Positions 44,679-55,558 are shown, numbered from the stretch's first letter. The stretch: 64,000 nt of DNA from Tricholomella constricta (GCA_013368375.1 JAACJP010000007.1:186001-250000); one strand, 5' to 3'. Numbers and translations: made by a program. The notes: a model not told the origin generated them from the sequence alone.

Positions 44679-47600
44679 CTATTTCTGGTTTTTCTTCGTT
44701 TCGTTATGCAGCAGCAAGTCTCCGAGCGTGTCCTCGAAACGCTTTGTCGCCGTGATGTAGATGAACAGCACCCTTATGGCTTTGGGATCTCCTAGGAGGG
44801 TCTGCAGCGCCCTTGATCCTGGTCTTACTACTTCGTATAGCTTCTCCCGGTGTTGCCTGTACGCCGCGCACTCTACTAGGAAGTGTTTCACTGTCTCGTC
44901 TCCTTGTCGGCATGCTAGGCACTGTGCTGAGTCGACCTTTTTGAACCGGAACAGGTACGCGTTTAGTGGGCAGTGTCCTGTGCGTAGCTGAAAGAGTAGT
45001 GCTGCGTGCTTTCGGGGTAGGCGGCTGGCAGTCTGGTAGAATTGTCGTGATGGTAGGCTGGGGTCAACGGCTTTCATTTTCTCGTATCGTGGTGACTTTG
45101 CGAACGCTTCATGTGCCTCCTTTTTCCACATCTTCTTCTGCCTCCGTACGATGGCGGCTTTGCTGACTGGGAGTTTGGCCGCCAGGAAGGGTATTCCTAT
45201 ACCTCTGGTCTCTTTTCCCTCCGCCGCTTTCTTTGCTTCCCTGTCCGCTCGTTCGTTGCCGGGGATGCCTTCATGCGCTGGGGTCCAGTAGATCTGTATC
45301 CTTCGTTCACCTCTCGTCCTCCTTATCCGTTCCACCCCTTCCACCACTCTGTCGATCAGATATCTTCCTGTTCCCGGTCCCGGATTCATTAGCGCTAACA
45401 TCCCTGCTTGGTTGTCGGTTCCAACTGTCGCCGTTCTGATTCCCAGCTCCCTCCTTATCAATTCCATCCCGAGGATCTGCCCTACGCATTCACCTTCGAA
45501 TACTGTGTGTTCCTTTTCTGTTCCGAGATGTTTGCGTAGGACCTTTGGTTGCTGGAAGCCTCGATATAGTACTGCCGCTGCCCCGACTTTCCCCTTGTAT
45601 CCTGACCCGTCCGTGTACACCCTTATGTCGGCTTCGTTCTCCCTCTCTCTGTCCATGGCCACGTTCTTTCCTGTGTCAATCACCACCTCCACCGGGCACT
45701 CCCATTCTGGTGGTTTCCTCACCACGTCGATGGTTTCTACTTTCTTCTTCGTTAGATCGATTCCTAGGACCTGCATGATGTAGTGCAAGGGAGACCTGTG
45801 TCGTTTCACGAACTTCGCCGCTTTTTGTGCTGGTCCGCGTACTGGGTGGTCCTGGGGCAGCGCTGCTATCCTCGCCGCCGCCCTTGCGCAGATTTTCCGG
45901 ATTTGTGTTGCCATTGGTAGGAGGTCTGCGTGTATGTCCAATGCGTCATTCGGTGTAGTCCTGTAGCCCCCCAGAATCTGTATGGCTGCCGTTCGTTGTA
46001 CCCTTGCGAGCTTTGTAACGAAGCCCCGCGTCCCCTTCACCGTTGCTCCCGTTTTCGTTTTGACGTCCGGGGTGCACCACACGTCCGCCGCATACAGCAT
46101 GCTCGGTATCACCACTGCCTGGTACAGTTGTCTTGCGAACCCGTTTCGCATCCCCCCGTTCGTCTTGGCCAGGCGTTTCATCTGGCTGACCCACGCTGCC
46201 CCTTTCCCCACTGCGTGTGCGATGTGTTCGTGGAACCTCAGCTCCTGGTCCAGGATGACGCCTAGAAACTTGTGGGACTTCTTCGTCTCGATTTGTTGCC
46301 CGCCAATGGTAATGTTCGGCCTGCACGCTGGTATCCGCTTCCTGTGGTTGCTGGGGTCCGTTTCCCTCCTCCTCGTAAACCCCATGCATGCAAACTTGTG
46401 CACCTCGTACAGGGAGAAGTGTTGCCGTGCCCACTCTTGTCCCCCCCCCTCCCGCCTCATCATATTTGTCACCTTCCGCGCTGCCTCCTCCATGTCCTTT
46501 GCACTCGCTGCAAAAATCGTGTCATCCGCCCACGCTGTCGCTATCTCTCCCTCCCCCGGTCTCGCTCCTTCTATTTGGCTCGCACTGTAGAAATTGTAGC
46601 ACATCCCGGACGTGTTACACCCCTGGTCTAGGCCGCTGTTGACTGGGATCCTTTGCGATTTGTAGTCGTCGAAGGATATTATCGTCTCCCTCCCCTCCAA
46701 TTTCCTCTCGAACCATTTCACCACAACTTCCGGCACTCCCTTCCTCCTCATGTCATGGGCGAGTACTTTTGGCACCGTGTTGGGAAACGCTCCCTTCACG
46801 TCCAAAAATAACGCTACAACCTCGTGTCCCTTCCGCCATGCATCTTTGATAAATGACATGAGGAGGTGCAGAGAGTCCGTGGTGGCCCTTCCCGGTCTTC
46901 CTCCAAATTGTGTCCGAGGCAACATGTTCGTCTTTTCTGCATAGTATGTGAGCCTGTTCTTTACGCATGACGATAGGACTTTTGCGATGGTGTCCAGCAG
47001 TGCAATAGGTCGGTACGCATTTGGCTTGCTATAGTCGTCCTTGCCCGTCTTCCTCAGCACCACGGTGTTGAATACTTTCCATCTCGCCGGATATACCCCC
47101 AGGGAGAAAGTTGCTCTGTAGATTGGTCCTAGGTGGGGTGTAATGATCGCTTTCGTCTTGATGAGGACGACGTTGGGGATGCCGCTAAGTCCGTGTGCTT
47201 TGAAAGGGTTCAGCTTGCCTATCGCTCTGCTGATCTCGACATTGGTGATTGGTGTCCACGCAAATCTGTCTCCTGGGTACTCGGTGTCTTCGGGTATGTT
47301 CGCGTCCTCCGGTGGCTCATAGAAGAATGCCTGGTGGAATAACTTTGCCTTCTCGCCGTTGTCCTGTACTTCCTTCACCCTGCCTTCCTCGTCCTCCACT
47401 TTCAACGCCGGAATTCTCGTTCTTCCTCCATCCGTCGGTGGTGCCGTCACGAACTTGTTCGCGTCCCATACGCTCCTCGCATCGATGTCTTCCAGCCATG
47501 CCTGCCAGAAAGCCCTTTTGGTGTCCTTTATTTGCTGTCCATAGTCGTTCCGTGCCCGTCGGTATTTGTCATGTATCGGGTGTCCCTGCAAGTCCTTTCG

Positions 47601-48665
47601 CTCCCATGAGTCTCTCCCTAGTCGCCTGACTGTCCTCCGCATGTCTGTTAGCTCCCTCGACCACCATCTCTTCATGTGCGGTGATTGCTTCTTCTCTGGC
47701 ACCTTGTTCTCTATCGTCTTCTGTAAGGCATCCACCAGGTTGTCCAGTCTCTCGTTTAGCTCGTCCGCCGTTGTGATCTCTTCGGTTGACCTCCCTCTCA
47801 TCCGCATCTCCACTTCTTCCCCAAACTTCACCCAGTCCACCTCTCTGAAATTCCTCCCCTTTACTACCTCTGCACGTTTCGTCTCTGCGTTGATGACTGT
47901 CTGTATTGGGAAATGGTCCGTTTTTGGTGGCGCCTCCTCTGGTATCACACGACACTCGTCGACTGCGTGTGTGAGCCCTCCCGAAACGAAGACATTGTCT
48001 GGCCTCGTTAGGTTTCCCGTTCCAAAAGCCCTGAGTGTTGGTGTGCCCGCTGCCAGTATCATCTCCATTCCGTTCTCCGCCACCGCCTCCAGTAGCTCTT
48101 CCGCCGCCTCCGTATTTGCTCTAGTGAACAGATGTTTGTTCCTCCCTTCGTCCCACATCTCGTGATGCCTGTTGAAGTCTCCCGCCCACACATCCTCGTT
48201 GTCTCTTCCCCCTGTCCTTCTTCCCTCCCTGCTGCTCAGGTAGTTCCGCACCGCGTTCATGCTCCTATTGTGCGTACAGTCGTTGTATATGCAGAAAATC
48301 CTGATTGACCCCCGTTCTGTTTCTATGCGTATGGCTGCGACGTCTGGGCTGTCGACATCTAGCCTCGTCCATGTGTCCGTTGCGATGTTGCGGTTCACTA
48401 GTAGAAGAGCTCTTGTCTTCTCTGGGTGATCCGGGTTGTGCGCCTTTGGGTATACGGGGATCCACCTCTGGTTTGCTCTCGATCTTTTGTTGAAATCGAA
48501 ATGGGGTTCCTGTATGCATACGATGTCATGGCTGTCATTAAGTGAATTTAGCATTGCGTGTTGGGCCGTCAGAGATTTGTTCAGGTTTTGTTGCCATATT
48601 GTGATTCTTTTCGTCCTCCTTGCTGCCTCTTCTCCCTCGTTTCCTTCGTGCTCGTCACCTACCAT
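44679..48665 (-). CDS. LINE ORF2: endonuclease, reverse transcriptase, RNase H
   Basis: Polyprotein of about 1,328 residues for target-primed reverse transcription. N-terminal EEP endonuclease: WQQNLNKSL, CIQEPHFDF, AGDFNRHHEMWDE, PKTDHFPIQT. Reverse transcriptase: NAYRPIALLDTIAKVLSS, RTQFGGRPGRATTDSLHL, motif A VALFLDVKGAFPNT, GLDQGCNTSGMCYN, catalytic ATAWADDTIFAA, then KFLGVILDQELRFHEHI. RNase H follows: VYTDGSGYKGKVGAAAV, VFEGECVGQILGMEL, VGTDNQAGMLALM, WTPAHEGIPGNERADREA, with all four acidic residues. A C-terminal Cys2-His-Cys knuckle reads CLACRQGDETVKHFLVEC. I choose the ATG at 48665, which overlaps the ORF1 stop (ATGGTAG). No internal stop or shift. Confidence 0.95.
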   Translation of the reverse strand: MVGDEHEGNEGEEAARRTKRITIWQQNLNKSLTAQHAMLNSLNDSHDIVCIQEPHFDFNKRSRANQRWIPVYPKAHNPDHPEKTRALLLVNRNIATDTWTRLDVDSPDVAAIRIETERGSIRIFCIYNDCTHNRSMNAVRNYLSSREGRRTGGRDNEDVWAGDFNRHHEMWDEGRNKHLFTRANTEAAEELLEAVAENGMEMILAAGTPTLRAFGTGNLTRPDNVFVSGGLTHAVDECRVIPEEAPPKTDHFPIQTVINAETKRAEVVKGRNFREVDWVKFGEEVEMRMRGRSTEEITTADELNERLDNLVDALQKTIENKVPEKKQSPHMKRWWSRELTDMRRTVRRLGRDSWERKDLQGHPIHDKYRRARNDYGQQIKDTKRAFWQAWLEDIDARSVWDANKFVTAPPTDGGRTRIPALKVEDEEGRVKEVQDNGEKAKLFHQAFFYEPPEDANIPEDTEYPGDRFAWTPITNVEISRAIGKLNPFKAHGLSGIPNVVLIKTKAIITPHLGPIYRATFSLGVYPARWKVFNTVVLRKTGKDDYSKPNAYRPIALLDTIAKVLSSCVKNRLTYYAEKTNMLPRTQFGGRPGRATTDSLHLLMSFIKDAWRKGHEVVALFLDVKGAFPNTVPKVLAHDMRRKGVPEVVVKWFERKLEGRETIISFDDYKSQRIPVNSGLDQGCNTSGMCYNFYSASQIEGARPGEGEIATAWADDTIFAASAKDMEEAARKVTNMMRREGGGQEWARQHFSLYEVHKFACMGFTRRRETDPSNHRKRIPACRPNITIGGQQIETKKSHKFLGVILDQELRFHEHIAHAVGKGAAWVSQMKRLAKTNGGMRNGFARQLYQAVVIPSMLYAADVWCTPDVKTKTGATVKGTRGFVTKLARVQRTAAIQILGGYRTTPNDALDIHADLLPMATQIRKICARAAARIAALPQDHPVRGPAQKAAKFVKRHRSPLHYIMQVLGIDLTKKKVETIDVVRKPPEWECPVEVVIDTGKNVAMDRERENEADIRVYTDGSGYKGKVGAAAVLYRGFQQPKVLRKHLGTEKEHTVFEGECVGQILGMELIRRELGIRTATVGTDNQAGMLALMNPGPGTGRYLIDRVVEGVERIRRTRGERRIQIYWTPAHEGIPGNERADREAKKAAEGKETRGIGIPFLAAKLPVSKAAIVRRQKKMWKKEAHEAFAKSPRYEKMKAVDPSLPSRQFYQTASRLPRKHAALLFQLRTGHCPLNAYLFRFKKVDSAQCLACRQGDETVKHFLVECAAYRQHREKLYEVVRPGSRALQTLLGDPKAIRVLFIYITATKRFEDTLGDLLLHNETKKNQK

Positions 48666-50545
48666 CTTCCGGTTTCCCTGTTGATTTGCGCCCACCAGTT
48701 TTCGTCAACCGCATTACCGTCGTATTCCTGTCCTCTTCCGTTCTGAGTGTTCGGTTGAGATGGCCTCCCGTGTCTGTCTCCTTGGTATTCCCAGCCGTAC
48801 TCCATCAGTGAGGTTTGCGTTCCCGGCACGGTTCCTTGGGTGGGTGGTTGCGTCCCGGTCCTCGGTGGCCATTGATCATCTCTCAGTGCCCCCTGTGCTC
48901 CCCCTCCTTGTCCTGGTGCGCCCCCTGCCAGTCTTCCTTGTCCCATCCCTTCCGCTGGGTGTCTCCCTTGCGTCCTCCCTACGTGTGTCCACCCTTGATC
49001 CTCTTCCGCTGCCCCGTACCCTGTGTTCCTCCTACCGTATCCTCCGCTGTACCCTCCTCCTCCATAATTTCCTCCATACTGTCCGCCGTAGTTCCCTCCA
49101 TGGCTTCCTCCGTGATTTCCCCCTCTTCCCGCTCCCGCCTCGCTGTTTTCCACTCTCACCCACGTCCTGATGTCGTTCGTCGGGTAGAACTTGTATTTCA
49201 TTTCCGGCATGCGCGCTTTCAACCTTTCTTTCGCCTCTAGGAAAACCGGGCACATCCTGTCGGCTGATGAGTGGTCGTCCCTCCATCTTCTCGCTCGACA
49301 ATTGACGCAGCTGAATTTTCTTGTGTCCGTCTCTTTGCAATCCTTCGACTTGTGTTGCCCCGCGCACTTCCCGCATGTCTCGTGGACTTGTTTGCATTCC
49401 TGTGCGATGTGTCCTTTCCCGTAGAACTGGCATTTGAGGCATCTCCGGGGTTCGTGGTCCAGCTTCTTCGCATTTACCCTCTTCCCTTCTATCACCAAAC
49501 CTCCGCCAATTGCCCTGTTCGCTGTCTCCTTTGTCCTGCATGACACGATTAGATGCGCTGACTTTTGGTTGGGATTCGTTCTCGTATGGGGTGCGCGAAC
49601 CCATTTGGCCTGTGTGATTTCTCCCTCCCCTAGTCCGTTGGCCCTCTCGATTTCCCTGGTCGCTTCCATCGCATTGTCCCCCAAGGAGGTGGGTACGAAC
49701 TCCACCAGCAACGGGTAGGACCTGTCTTTCATCTCGACATCTGCTCCGAACTTCTCGACAAAGAGCTTCTTCACGTTCTCCTCCCTTAGCCACGCCGCTG
49801 CTTCTGTTGAGTTCATCTCGTATAACGCCCCCCCATTCCTCAATTTCCTCACCGCCACGAAGTCGATCCCTCTTGGTGCGTCCAGGCCTCCAATACCCAT
49901 AAGATCCAGAGTCATCTTCGCCTTCTCGATGAGGAGTTTTTCGGTGAGCCCTGCTATCGCGCCGTTGCTGCCGTCGCCTTTTCCGTCGACTAGCACCTGC
50001 TTATCCCTCGTTTCCCCCCTCCCCATAACTTCTCTGTGTTCCGCCTCTGCCGCTGTGGTTCCTGCCTCTGGCCGTACCATGTCCGCGTATAGCCTGGGTG
50101 CGCTGCTCGCCGGTGTCCTTGTCGCTGCAGCCCTTATCTCCCTTTCTTCGTCTCTCCTTCGGATGTCTTCTCCTATCTCCTTCACTGACTTCACCGACGC
50201 TTCCGCCACGACCCCCACCTCCTCTTTCATCTCCTCCCACATCTTCGCCACCACTCCCGCCATGGCCTCTTCCACTCTCGTTTGCTCCAGGTCCTCAATG
50301 CAGAGAGCGACTGCTCGTAGGCCCTCCACTACCTCGCTTGGTACGCCTTGGACTTTCGCTAGGGTCAGAATTGCGTGCTTGAGGTCGCTCGCCTCTATGT
50401 CTTCCGGCCGCATGGTGTGTCCGTTATCCTCCATCCATTTCTTTGCCTCCTCCCTGCTGCTGATCTTTGTCGCGATTGACGTCGATGCTGCTCTCGTGAT
50501 TGGTCTCCCGGTGTTGGTTGGTGCTCTTGCTCCGGGGAGAGCCAT
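48659..50545 (-). CDS. LINE ORF1: nucleic-acid-binding (gag-like) protein
   Basis: About 628 residues, expected to package element RNA. The frame is open further up (to 50704) but the first ATG is at 50545 (MALPGARAPTNTGRP). Helical N-terminal half, then three Cys-rich knuckles: CLKCQFYGKGHIAQEC, CGKCAGQHKSKDC and CVNCRARRWRDDHSSADRMC. The C-terminus is a Gly/Asn/Tyr-rich tail (GGNHGGSHGGNYGGQYGG) and Gln/Gly-rich low complexity, ending WWAQINRETGRW. The gag-like knuckles and place before ORF2 identify it. It ends inside the ORF2 start, so ORF2 is probably made by reinitiation. Confidence 0.92.
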   Translation of the reverse strand: MALPGARAPTNTGRPITRAASTSIATKISSREEAKKWMEDNGHTMRPEDIEASDLKHAILTLAKVQGVPSEVVEGLRAVALCIEDLEQTRVEEAMAGVVAKMWEEMKEEVGVVAEASVKSVKEIGEDIRRRDEEREIRAAATRTPASSAPRLYADMVRPEAGTTAAEAEHREVMGRGETRDKQVLVDGKGDGSNGAIAGLTEKLLIEKAKMTLDLMGIGGLDAPRGIDFVAVRKLRNGGALYEMNSTEAAAWLREENVKKLFVEKFGADVEMKDRSYPLLVEFVPTSLGDNAMEATREIERANGLGEGEITQAKWVRAPHTRTNPNQKSAHLIVSCRTKETANRAIGGGLVIEGKRVNAKKLDHEPRRCLKCQFYGKGHIAQECKQVHETCGKCAGQHKSKDCKETDTRKFSCVNCRARRWRDDHSSADRMCPVFLEAKERLKARMPEMKYKFYPTNDIRTWVRVENSEAGAGRGGNHGGSHGGNYGGQYGGNYGGGGYSGGYGRRNTGYGAAEEDQGWTHVGRTQGRHPAEGMGQGRLAGGAPGQGGGAQGALRDDQWPPRTGTQPPTQGTVPGTQTSLMEYGWEYQGDRHGRPSQPNTQNGRGQEYDGNAVDENWWAQINRETGRW

Positions 50546-50729
50546 TTCGCTCTCTGTGGTCTTTCTCCCTTTGTTCGTAGGTTTATTAGATGGTTGTGAA
50601 ATGATTATATGTTGTATTCTACGCCTGAACCGGTGGTGGGCCCTGTGTAGACGCGCGCAAGAGTTGCTTCGTGTCGACTTTTTCCGGGGTCCTAGGGGTG
50701 CCAAGTGATGGTTCGGGTCAAAGAAGTCT

Positions 50730-50744
50730 TTTTGGTGACGACAT
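50730..50744. repeat. 15-bp target duplication at LINE 5' end
   Basis: TTTTGGTGACGACAT, identical to 44396-44410. Confidence 0.9.
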
Positions 50745-50837
50745 GCTTGTCTGAGACACGTCCAAAGTCAGTCTGCGGATTTCGAATCCAACCAGCTCCT
50801 CTTTATTCTCTACAATCACGACGACTTGAAATTTACT

Positions 50838-51662
50838 ATGACAGATATTCAACCAGGCGATGAGGGTACGCTTTAATAAATTGTAAACCTCATTTTCATC
50901 CACTTACCCTACATGACAGTCCGTTGGAACTATCGCAGAGGGCACCCCACCGGCACAGTCGCAGAAGTGAAAACCAGCGGCCAACTCGAAATTGAATCCA
51001 AGGGGAAGCTAGTTCACAGGAACGCCGACCCCGATAATCCAGCGGTTCATGTAGAACGATCGGGCAACGACGTCGTCAAGCGGGCCAGCGAGCTCACGAA
51101 GCTTCATTCAGCTACTGAGGCTGACGATCCAGGAGATTCAGAAGAGGCTGAGGCCTCCCCTGCAGAGGAACATGCTGAAGCTCCCGCCGCAGAAGAGCCT
51201 GTTGGGAAGCCGGCGCCGAAGAAGAGGGCTCCTCGCAAGAAATCGAGTGCTGCTGCTATTGCGGGTGAGAAGCGCGAACATGCGGCGGAAGGCGAGGCGG
51301 AAACCACAGCCGCCGCAGGTGAAGGAGCTGCTGAGCAACCGACCGCCGAAGAGGAGACGGAGAAGAAGACCAAGAAGGCTAAGACTACGAAGGCGGAGAC
51401 TGGCGAGAAAAAGCATCCGGGGCGGCCGAGGAAGGGCTCCAAGGCGAAGAAGGCGCATGAGGAGCATCCGCAGGCTGAAGGCGAGGCGATGCAGGTCGAA
51501 GTTTCCGCCGAGCACGCTGGCGAGGGCGAGGCGGCGGAGAAGCCGAAGAAGAGAGGACCCGGTCGCCCCAAGAAATCGAATGCTTCTGAACACCCCCCTA
51601 CCGAGCATGCACCAGTCGACCAGGATGCGCCAGCTGCAAGGACGCGTTCCCATGTTGCTTGA
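50838..51662 (+). CDS. Hypervirulence-associated protein TUDOR domain (HVA1-like), two exons
   Basis: Exons 50838-50865 and 50920-51662, 256 residues. The N-terminus is the HVA1 TUDOR-like module: MTDIQPGDEVRWNYRRGHP, TGTVAEVKTSGQLEIESKG, DPDNPAVHVERSGNDVVKRA. The remaining two thirds is low complexity, rich in Ala, Glu and Lys, with AT-hook-like basic patches (APKKRAPRKKS, KKHPGRPRKGSK, KKRGPGRPKKS), which suggests chromatin or DNA binding in the nucleus. Function of the family is poorly known; the name comes from a fungal study and does not by itself indicate virulence. The 5' exon is only 28 nt. The LINE insertion ends about 95 bp upstream of the ATG, so it may affect the promoter. Confidence 0.85.
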
Positions 51663-51954
51663 GAATTGGTACGGTGCGATAGTTGACTAGGCTGTATTAC
51701 ATTCCAATCCTAAAGCTTGATTTCGAAACACGCAAGATCTCCACTTTCCTTGTGCGAGAGATTATTTTTCATCTACTCTGAGGGCAAGTGCTGCTGTAAA
51801 GTATCGGCTGGAGTTGGCAAAAGCGGTGTGTCTTTCCCTATTCGTCAACTAATTTCCAGTCATAAAGAATCAACCGCCCCCGTGGAGTGAATGACTGATT
51901 TAACCAAGGAATCCACAGGCATAGCAGCTACACATCGTTTTGGCCGCTAAGTAT
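51663..51954. other. Intergenic between converging genes
   Basis: 3' regions of the HVA1-like and BTB genes; nothing else seen. Confidence 0.5.
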
Positions 51955-53127
51955 TTATGCTCTACCAGATCTTTTCTTTTTTTTGTTTTTGCCAACCGGA
52001 GACGCAAGCGGTGGTGAACTCTGCCTCTGAATTTCCAATGGCACAGCCCAGCGTTCGCCTGCCGTTCGCACAGATCCCATCTCCTCCTTGAACTCTTTGT
52101 CAGCCAGTGAACCAAAGTCAGGAATGTAAATCCAGGACTGCAACCCCAGAGACCTCCCTCTGGCGCTGCACAAGTTGATGGTGGTCGCCGGCCCCAGCTG
52201 CCTTGCTTCCACGAGAGAAATCGCCTCCTTGCGTTCGATTATCTCGCAATAGGCAGCACTCAACCATTCGGCCACATTGCGCTCTTTGGCCAGGATGATT
52301 TTTTCAACTGCACTCATACTGCCTTCCCTCCGCATCCTCTGCAACTCTTCTGCGAATTTAGACTCCACCACAGAGTCGGATGGGTTGCTGGCGACGTAGT
52401 GTGTGGATTTATAAGGATCTTGCTCAATAAGGCCTTCACGGACGCGAACCAAATTAAGCGCGGTCTCCATTCCGAGTGCCATTGCCTCATCCACGGACAA
52501 GCTATTCGCACGCGATATGAAATGGATATAACTGTCGCGTAACCAGGAAGGCACGCCGTATTCTCGGGCGAGGATTATCTTGCGTGCCGGTGGCAAGTCG
52601 GACAGCGTATCGATGGCCAATTTGCGAATATCGAGCATCATCCATTGGGACGCGAGTTTCAGGACAGATTCCCACTCTCCTGCCGATAATTCAGGCTTAC
52701 TGTGCGTTGGCATTCTACGACGGTCATCAGCAATCAGTAGGGCAGACGCGGCGAGGGTTCATCGTACAGGGGGTACATCAGCTTCAAAAGAGCTTCGAAA
52801 TCGATCTTCGTTACGTCTTTGAGTTCGATGGGCGTTTGTTCGTCAACAAAGGGGAGGAGGATCTCGGAAAAATCGTCTGTGGACTTCGTAAACTGGTGCT
52901 TGGGTAGCATATACAGGCGGTCCTCCACCTGGGAGTGAAGTCAGCCTGATCCGAGATCGACTGGTTTCTATCAAATCACTCACGAGAAATGTGACGAAAT
53001 CGAAATAATATTCGGGATCTCTCTCTGCCAACGGAACGGGTATTTCTTTCGTGTCGTTGGCCACGCTGCTATGCTCAGAAGGTAAAGGGGACGGTGGTAA
53101 AGGCGGCAAGTCTGGATCGGCCATCAT
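51955..53127 (-). CDS. BTB/POZ domain protein, three or more exons
   Basis: Fungal BTB protein, probably a protein-interaction adaptor. Exon 1 53127-52984, exon 2 from 52928, last exon ending 51955. The BTB fold reads YYFDFVTFLVEDRLYMLPK, HQFTKSTDDFSEILLPF, TPIELKDVTKIDFEALLKL and MYPLYDEPSP, followed by the BACK-like helical part ELSAGEWESVLKLASQWMM, LAIDTLSDLPPARKIILARE and repeats of the same type (KIILAKERNVAEWLSAAY). The C-terminus is basic (GKNKKKKRSGRA). The junction after EPSP near 52740 is unclear: a GC-AG intron would keep frame, otherwise there is a small frame break. The start is the first ATG (53127 or 53124). Typical length for the family. Confidence 0.75.
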
Positions 53128-54011
53128 AGCGAGCAACTTGGGATGTCAAGGAAGTGCTTTTGAAAAGTATACGCTCAAAAGGTTATCGGTGAGGAAGTGG
53201 TGTGTTTCCTCGCAGGCGTTTCATAGCATTCGATACTTATACACATTGCCGCGTGTTCGCAGAAAGCCGTCTGGTTGACGGAATCTCACTCAGCTGCCTC
53301 GTGCATTCCGCAGCCTCAAAGGAGGGCGCCAATCTAGACCTCGCGGCATATATTTCACATTCTCATCACAATCGAACTTCTCCAGGCCTAGGAGAGGCGA
53401 TGCTACAACAATCATTTCTTTCTCAGAGAAACAGTCGAAGGCCCCGTAGATTTCCCGTAGCGAATGATCGTAAGTCCTGAACCTTCAAGGTGCAGCGAGC
53501 GGCGAAGGACGCCATATGTTACACGCTTAGAAAGGATGTAACCTTCGCTAGATCGAGTCGGCGGCTTGGCCGCAATGTTCGAACAAGGATCTGGGCCGCT
53601 GGGTTTCAAATTATCCTATTTTCAGACAGCAAAAGTCATTTTGGGGCCTCAAAAACGCTATTTTCCGGACAAACATATATGGGAGCTTCCCGCGGCCACC
53701 AGGTGATCGATTTCAACAAGCTATATGTATTTCGGTGGATGTGTTGGTGTCATAGTCCGTTGCGCCACACGCGTGTTGATGGCACGCCATGGATCATTGG
53801 TGCGCCTGGAATTCGAAAAGAAGGAAATAACATGACAATGGATTGACATAGGCTTTGGAAAGGCAGGATTGTTGTCTGATTTTCAAATGAAAGCCTGGAC
53901 CAGACTTACTTCTCTATGTCAGTAGTACTCCGTATGAGCAACTAGATATAAAAATAAACAAGAAAACGACTATGAGTTTACAAAATTAGCATGGCCGCCG
54001 CAGCTCATCAT
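53128..54011. other. Intergenic, no gene seen
   Basis: A 118-codon frame (53490-53846) has no domain. Confidence 0.45.
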
Positions 54012-55161
54012 TCAGAACCCCATCCTCCATCTCATTCTTCTCAACCCGTCGTTCTCCCTCTCTCCCAAGATTTGCAACCTCACCATTCCCCGTGAAATGC
54101 TCGCGTCGACTCTATCACCCTCCCACCCCTGCTTATCCCTTGCCCACCCCCCAAGCTCCCCTACGAAGTAGCTACGCGCCGTGGCCGACTCGCTCAGGAT
54201 CATGGAATTGCTAGCAAATCCCCGCGAGAGCGAGATGTGCGCGTCGAGATCCCCAGCAGCAACCTTAATCGTGACGAGTCCATGGAAGGAGGGCGGCAGA
54301 TGCAAGGCGTGGTACCCGTCGATCCCCGCCGCCGACAGGTGGAACGGCGGACGCAGGAGCATAGGCGTGTGCTGTGCGTGTGCGATGTGAGGCGTGCGCA
54401 TGTGTCTAGATCCACATTACACGTACGATTTTGGCAATGAGAGGAAACGTGGTGCCCTCGTTTCCCCGGATTCTGAGGTCAAGAGTCGTTCGGAGAGCAG
54501 TGGTGGCTCCATCAGGGGTTGGCTCGCCTATGAGGAAGATGTTGACGTCGATTCCGCCGTTCTCGACCTCGAATCTGAGGTTCTTGCGGCCTTGATCGTC
54601 TCTGGCACTAGGAGAGGCAGGTGATAGAAGAGCTGCTGGTATGTGCAGGTATGGGTTCACGGTAAAGTCACCCTTTATCGATGCGCTCGTTCGGTATAGC
54701 GAGAGGAAGCGTTTATGCGGCGTGCTCTTCCGCGACAGGGAGACGTAGTTTGTCGGATTGAGCCTCACGGTCGATCGAGAAGCCACTTTCTGCTGGAAAG
54801 ATGACAAGGAGGTGTCGGGTGGGAACGAGTCAGACGGGCCGGCGGTGCTGATAGACGTGCCAGGGACGTGATGGTACTGCAGATGCGGCGGAAATGTGAT
54901 AGAACTGCTGCTGTACGGGAGAGAGGTGTACCTTCGGCGAGGCGAGCTAGCACGACGGGGTGATGCGGCATAATTGAAGTGTACATCTGAGGGTCGAGGT
55001 GTTGCGCTTTCGACAGAGGGGGAGGGCAACGGATGCGATTGGGCTGATACAAGATCTTCAGTGGACGCGTCCGTGTCCAACGATTGAATGGGCGAAGTCC
55101 CACCAAGCTGAGAAGTGTACCCAGGGGGCGCAGAGCTTTGGTCAGTAAGGGATGGCGCCAT
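54012..55161 (-). CDS. DUF7330-type fungal protein, two exons
   Basis: Exons 55161-54427 and 54371-54012 with a 55-nt intron (GTACGT..GCACAG), 364 residues. The N-terminal half is a disordered Ser/Pro/Arg-rich stretch. The C-terminal half is beta-rich: NLRFEVENGGIDVNIFLIG, TTLDLRIRGNEGTTFPLIAK, FHLSAAGIDGYHALHLPPSF then HGLVTIKVAAGDLDAHISLS, and GELGGWARDKQGWEGDRVD. This arrangement of adhesin-like beta repeats ending in a Gly/Trp/Asp block matches fungal DUF7330 proteins as I know them. No signal peptide or membrane segment. Function unknown. Confidence 0.7.
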
Positions 55162-55558
55162 GGTGGTTCATTTGAAAGGGACACCGAAGTCCCACGAGAA
55201 GGCCTATTACTTTTAAGAAGCACGCGAGGCGCAGCTCAGTATAGGCCTCGAGGCAGCCGAATCATCAAGGAAGCGCGCAGTCAATTAAGATTGACCTATC
55301 TGACAGATACTATGCAAGAAGGAGACAGCGATAGGAAGACATGAATATTCCTTGACCTCCTGGATAAGAACAGAATCGAGGGTTGAGGCCAATGATACAG
55401 TACCTTGGAGCCAAATTTCTGGCCATCGAGGTTTAAGTTGATATTGTGATACCGAATTTAAACGAGGACTATCCTCATACCTCATGAAAAAAGGCTCACT
55501 GCTCTGACAATAATAACGAAAACGCCATCGCACACGCTACTTCTGATATTCAGCCCGA
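55162..55558. other. Intergenic, upstream of second LINE
   Basis: No gene seen. Confidence 0.45.

Larger units (their letters stand above)
44411..50729 (-). mobile_element. Full-length non-LTR retrotransposon (LINE), 6.3 kb, Tad1/I-like
   Basis: The element lies on the minus strand: short 5' leader (50729-50546), ORF1 with zinc knuckles, ORF2 with endonuclease, reverse transcriptase and RNase H, a 3' UTR of about 245 bp and a 23-nt poly-A tail (44433-44411). A perfect 15-bp target duplication borders it. Both ORFs are open. These signs together suggest a recent, possibly active insertion. Confidence 0.93.

Noticed and set aside
49929..50708. 259-codon plus-strand frame
   Set aside because: Antisense to LINE ORF1, which has clear zinc knuckles on the other strand.
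51104..51690. Long frames on both strands over the HVA1-like gene
   Set aside because: Shadows of the Ala/Glu/Lys-rich tail.
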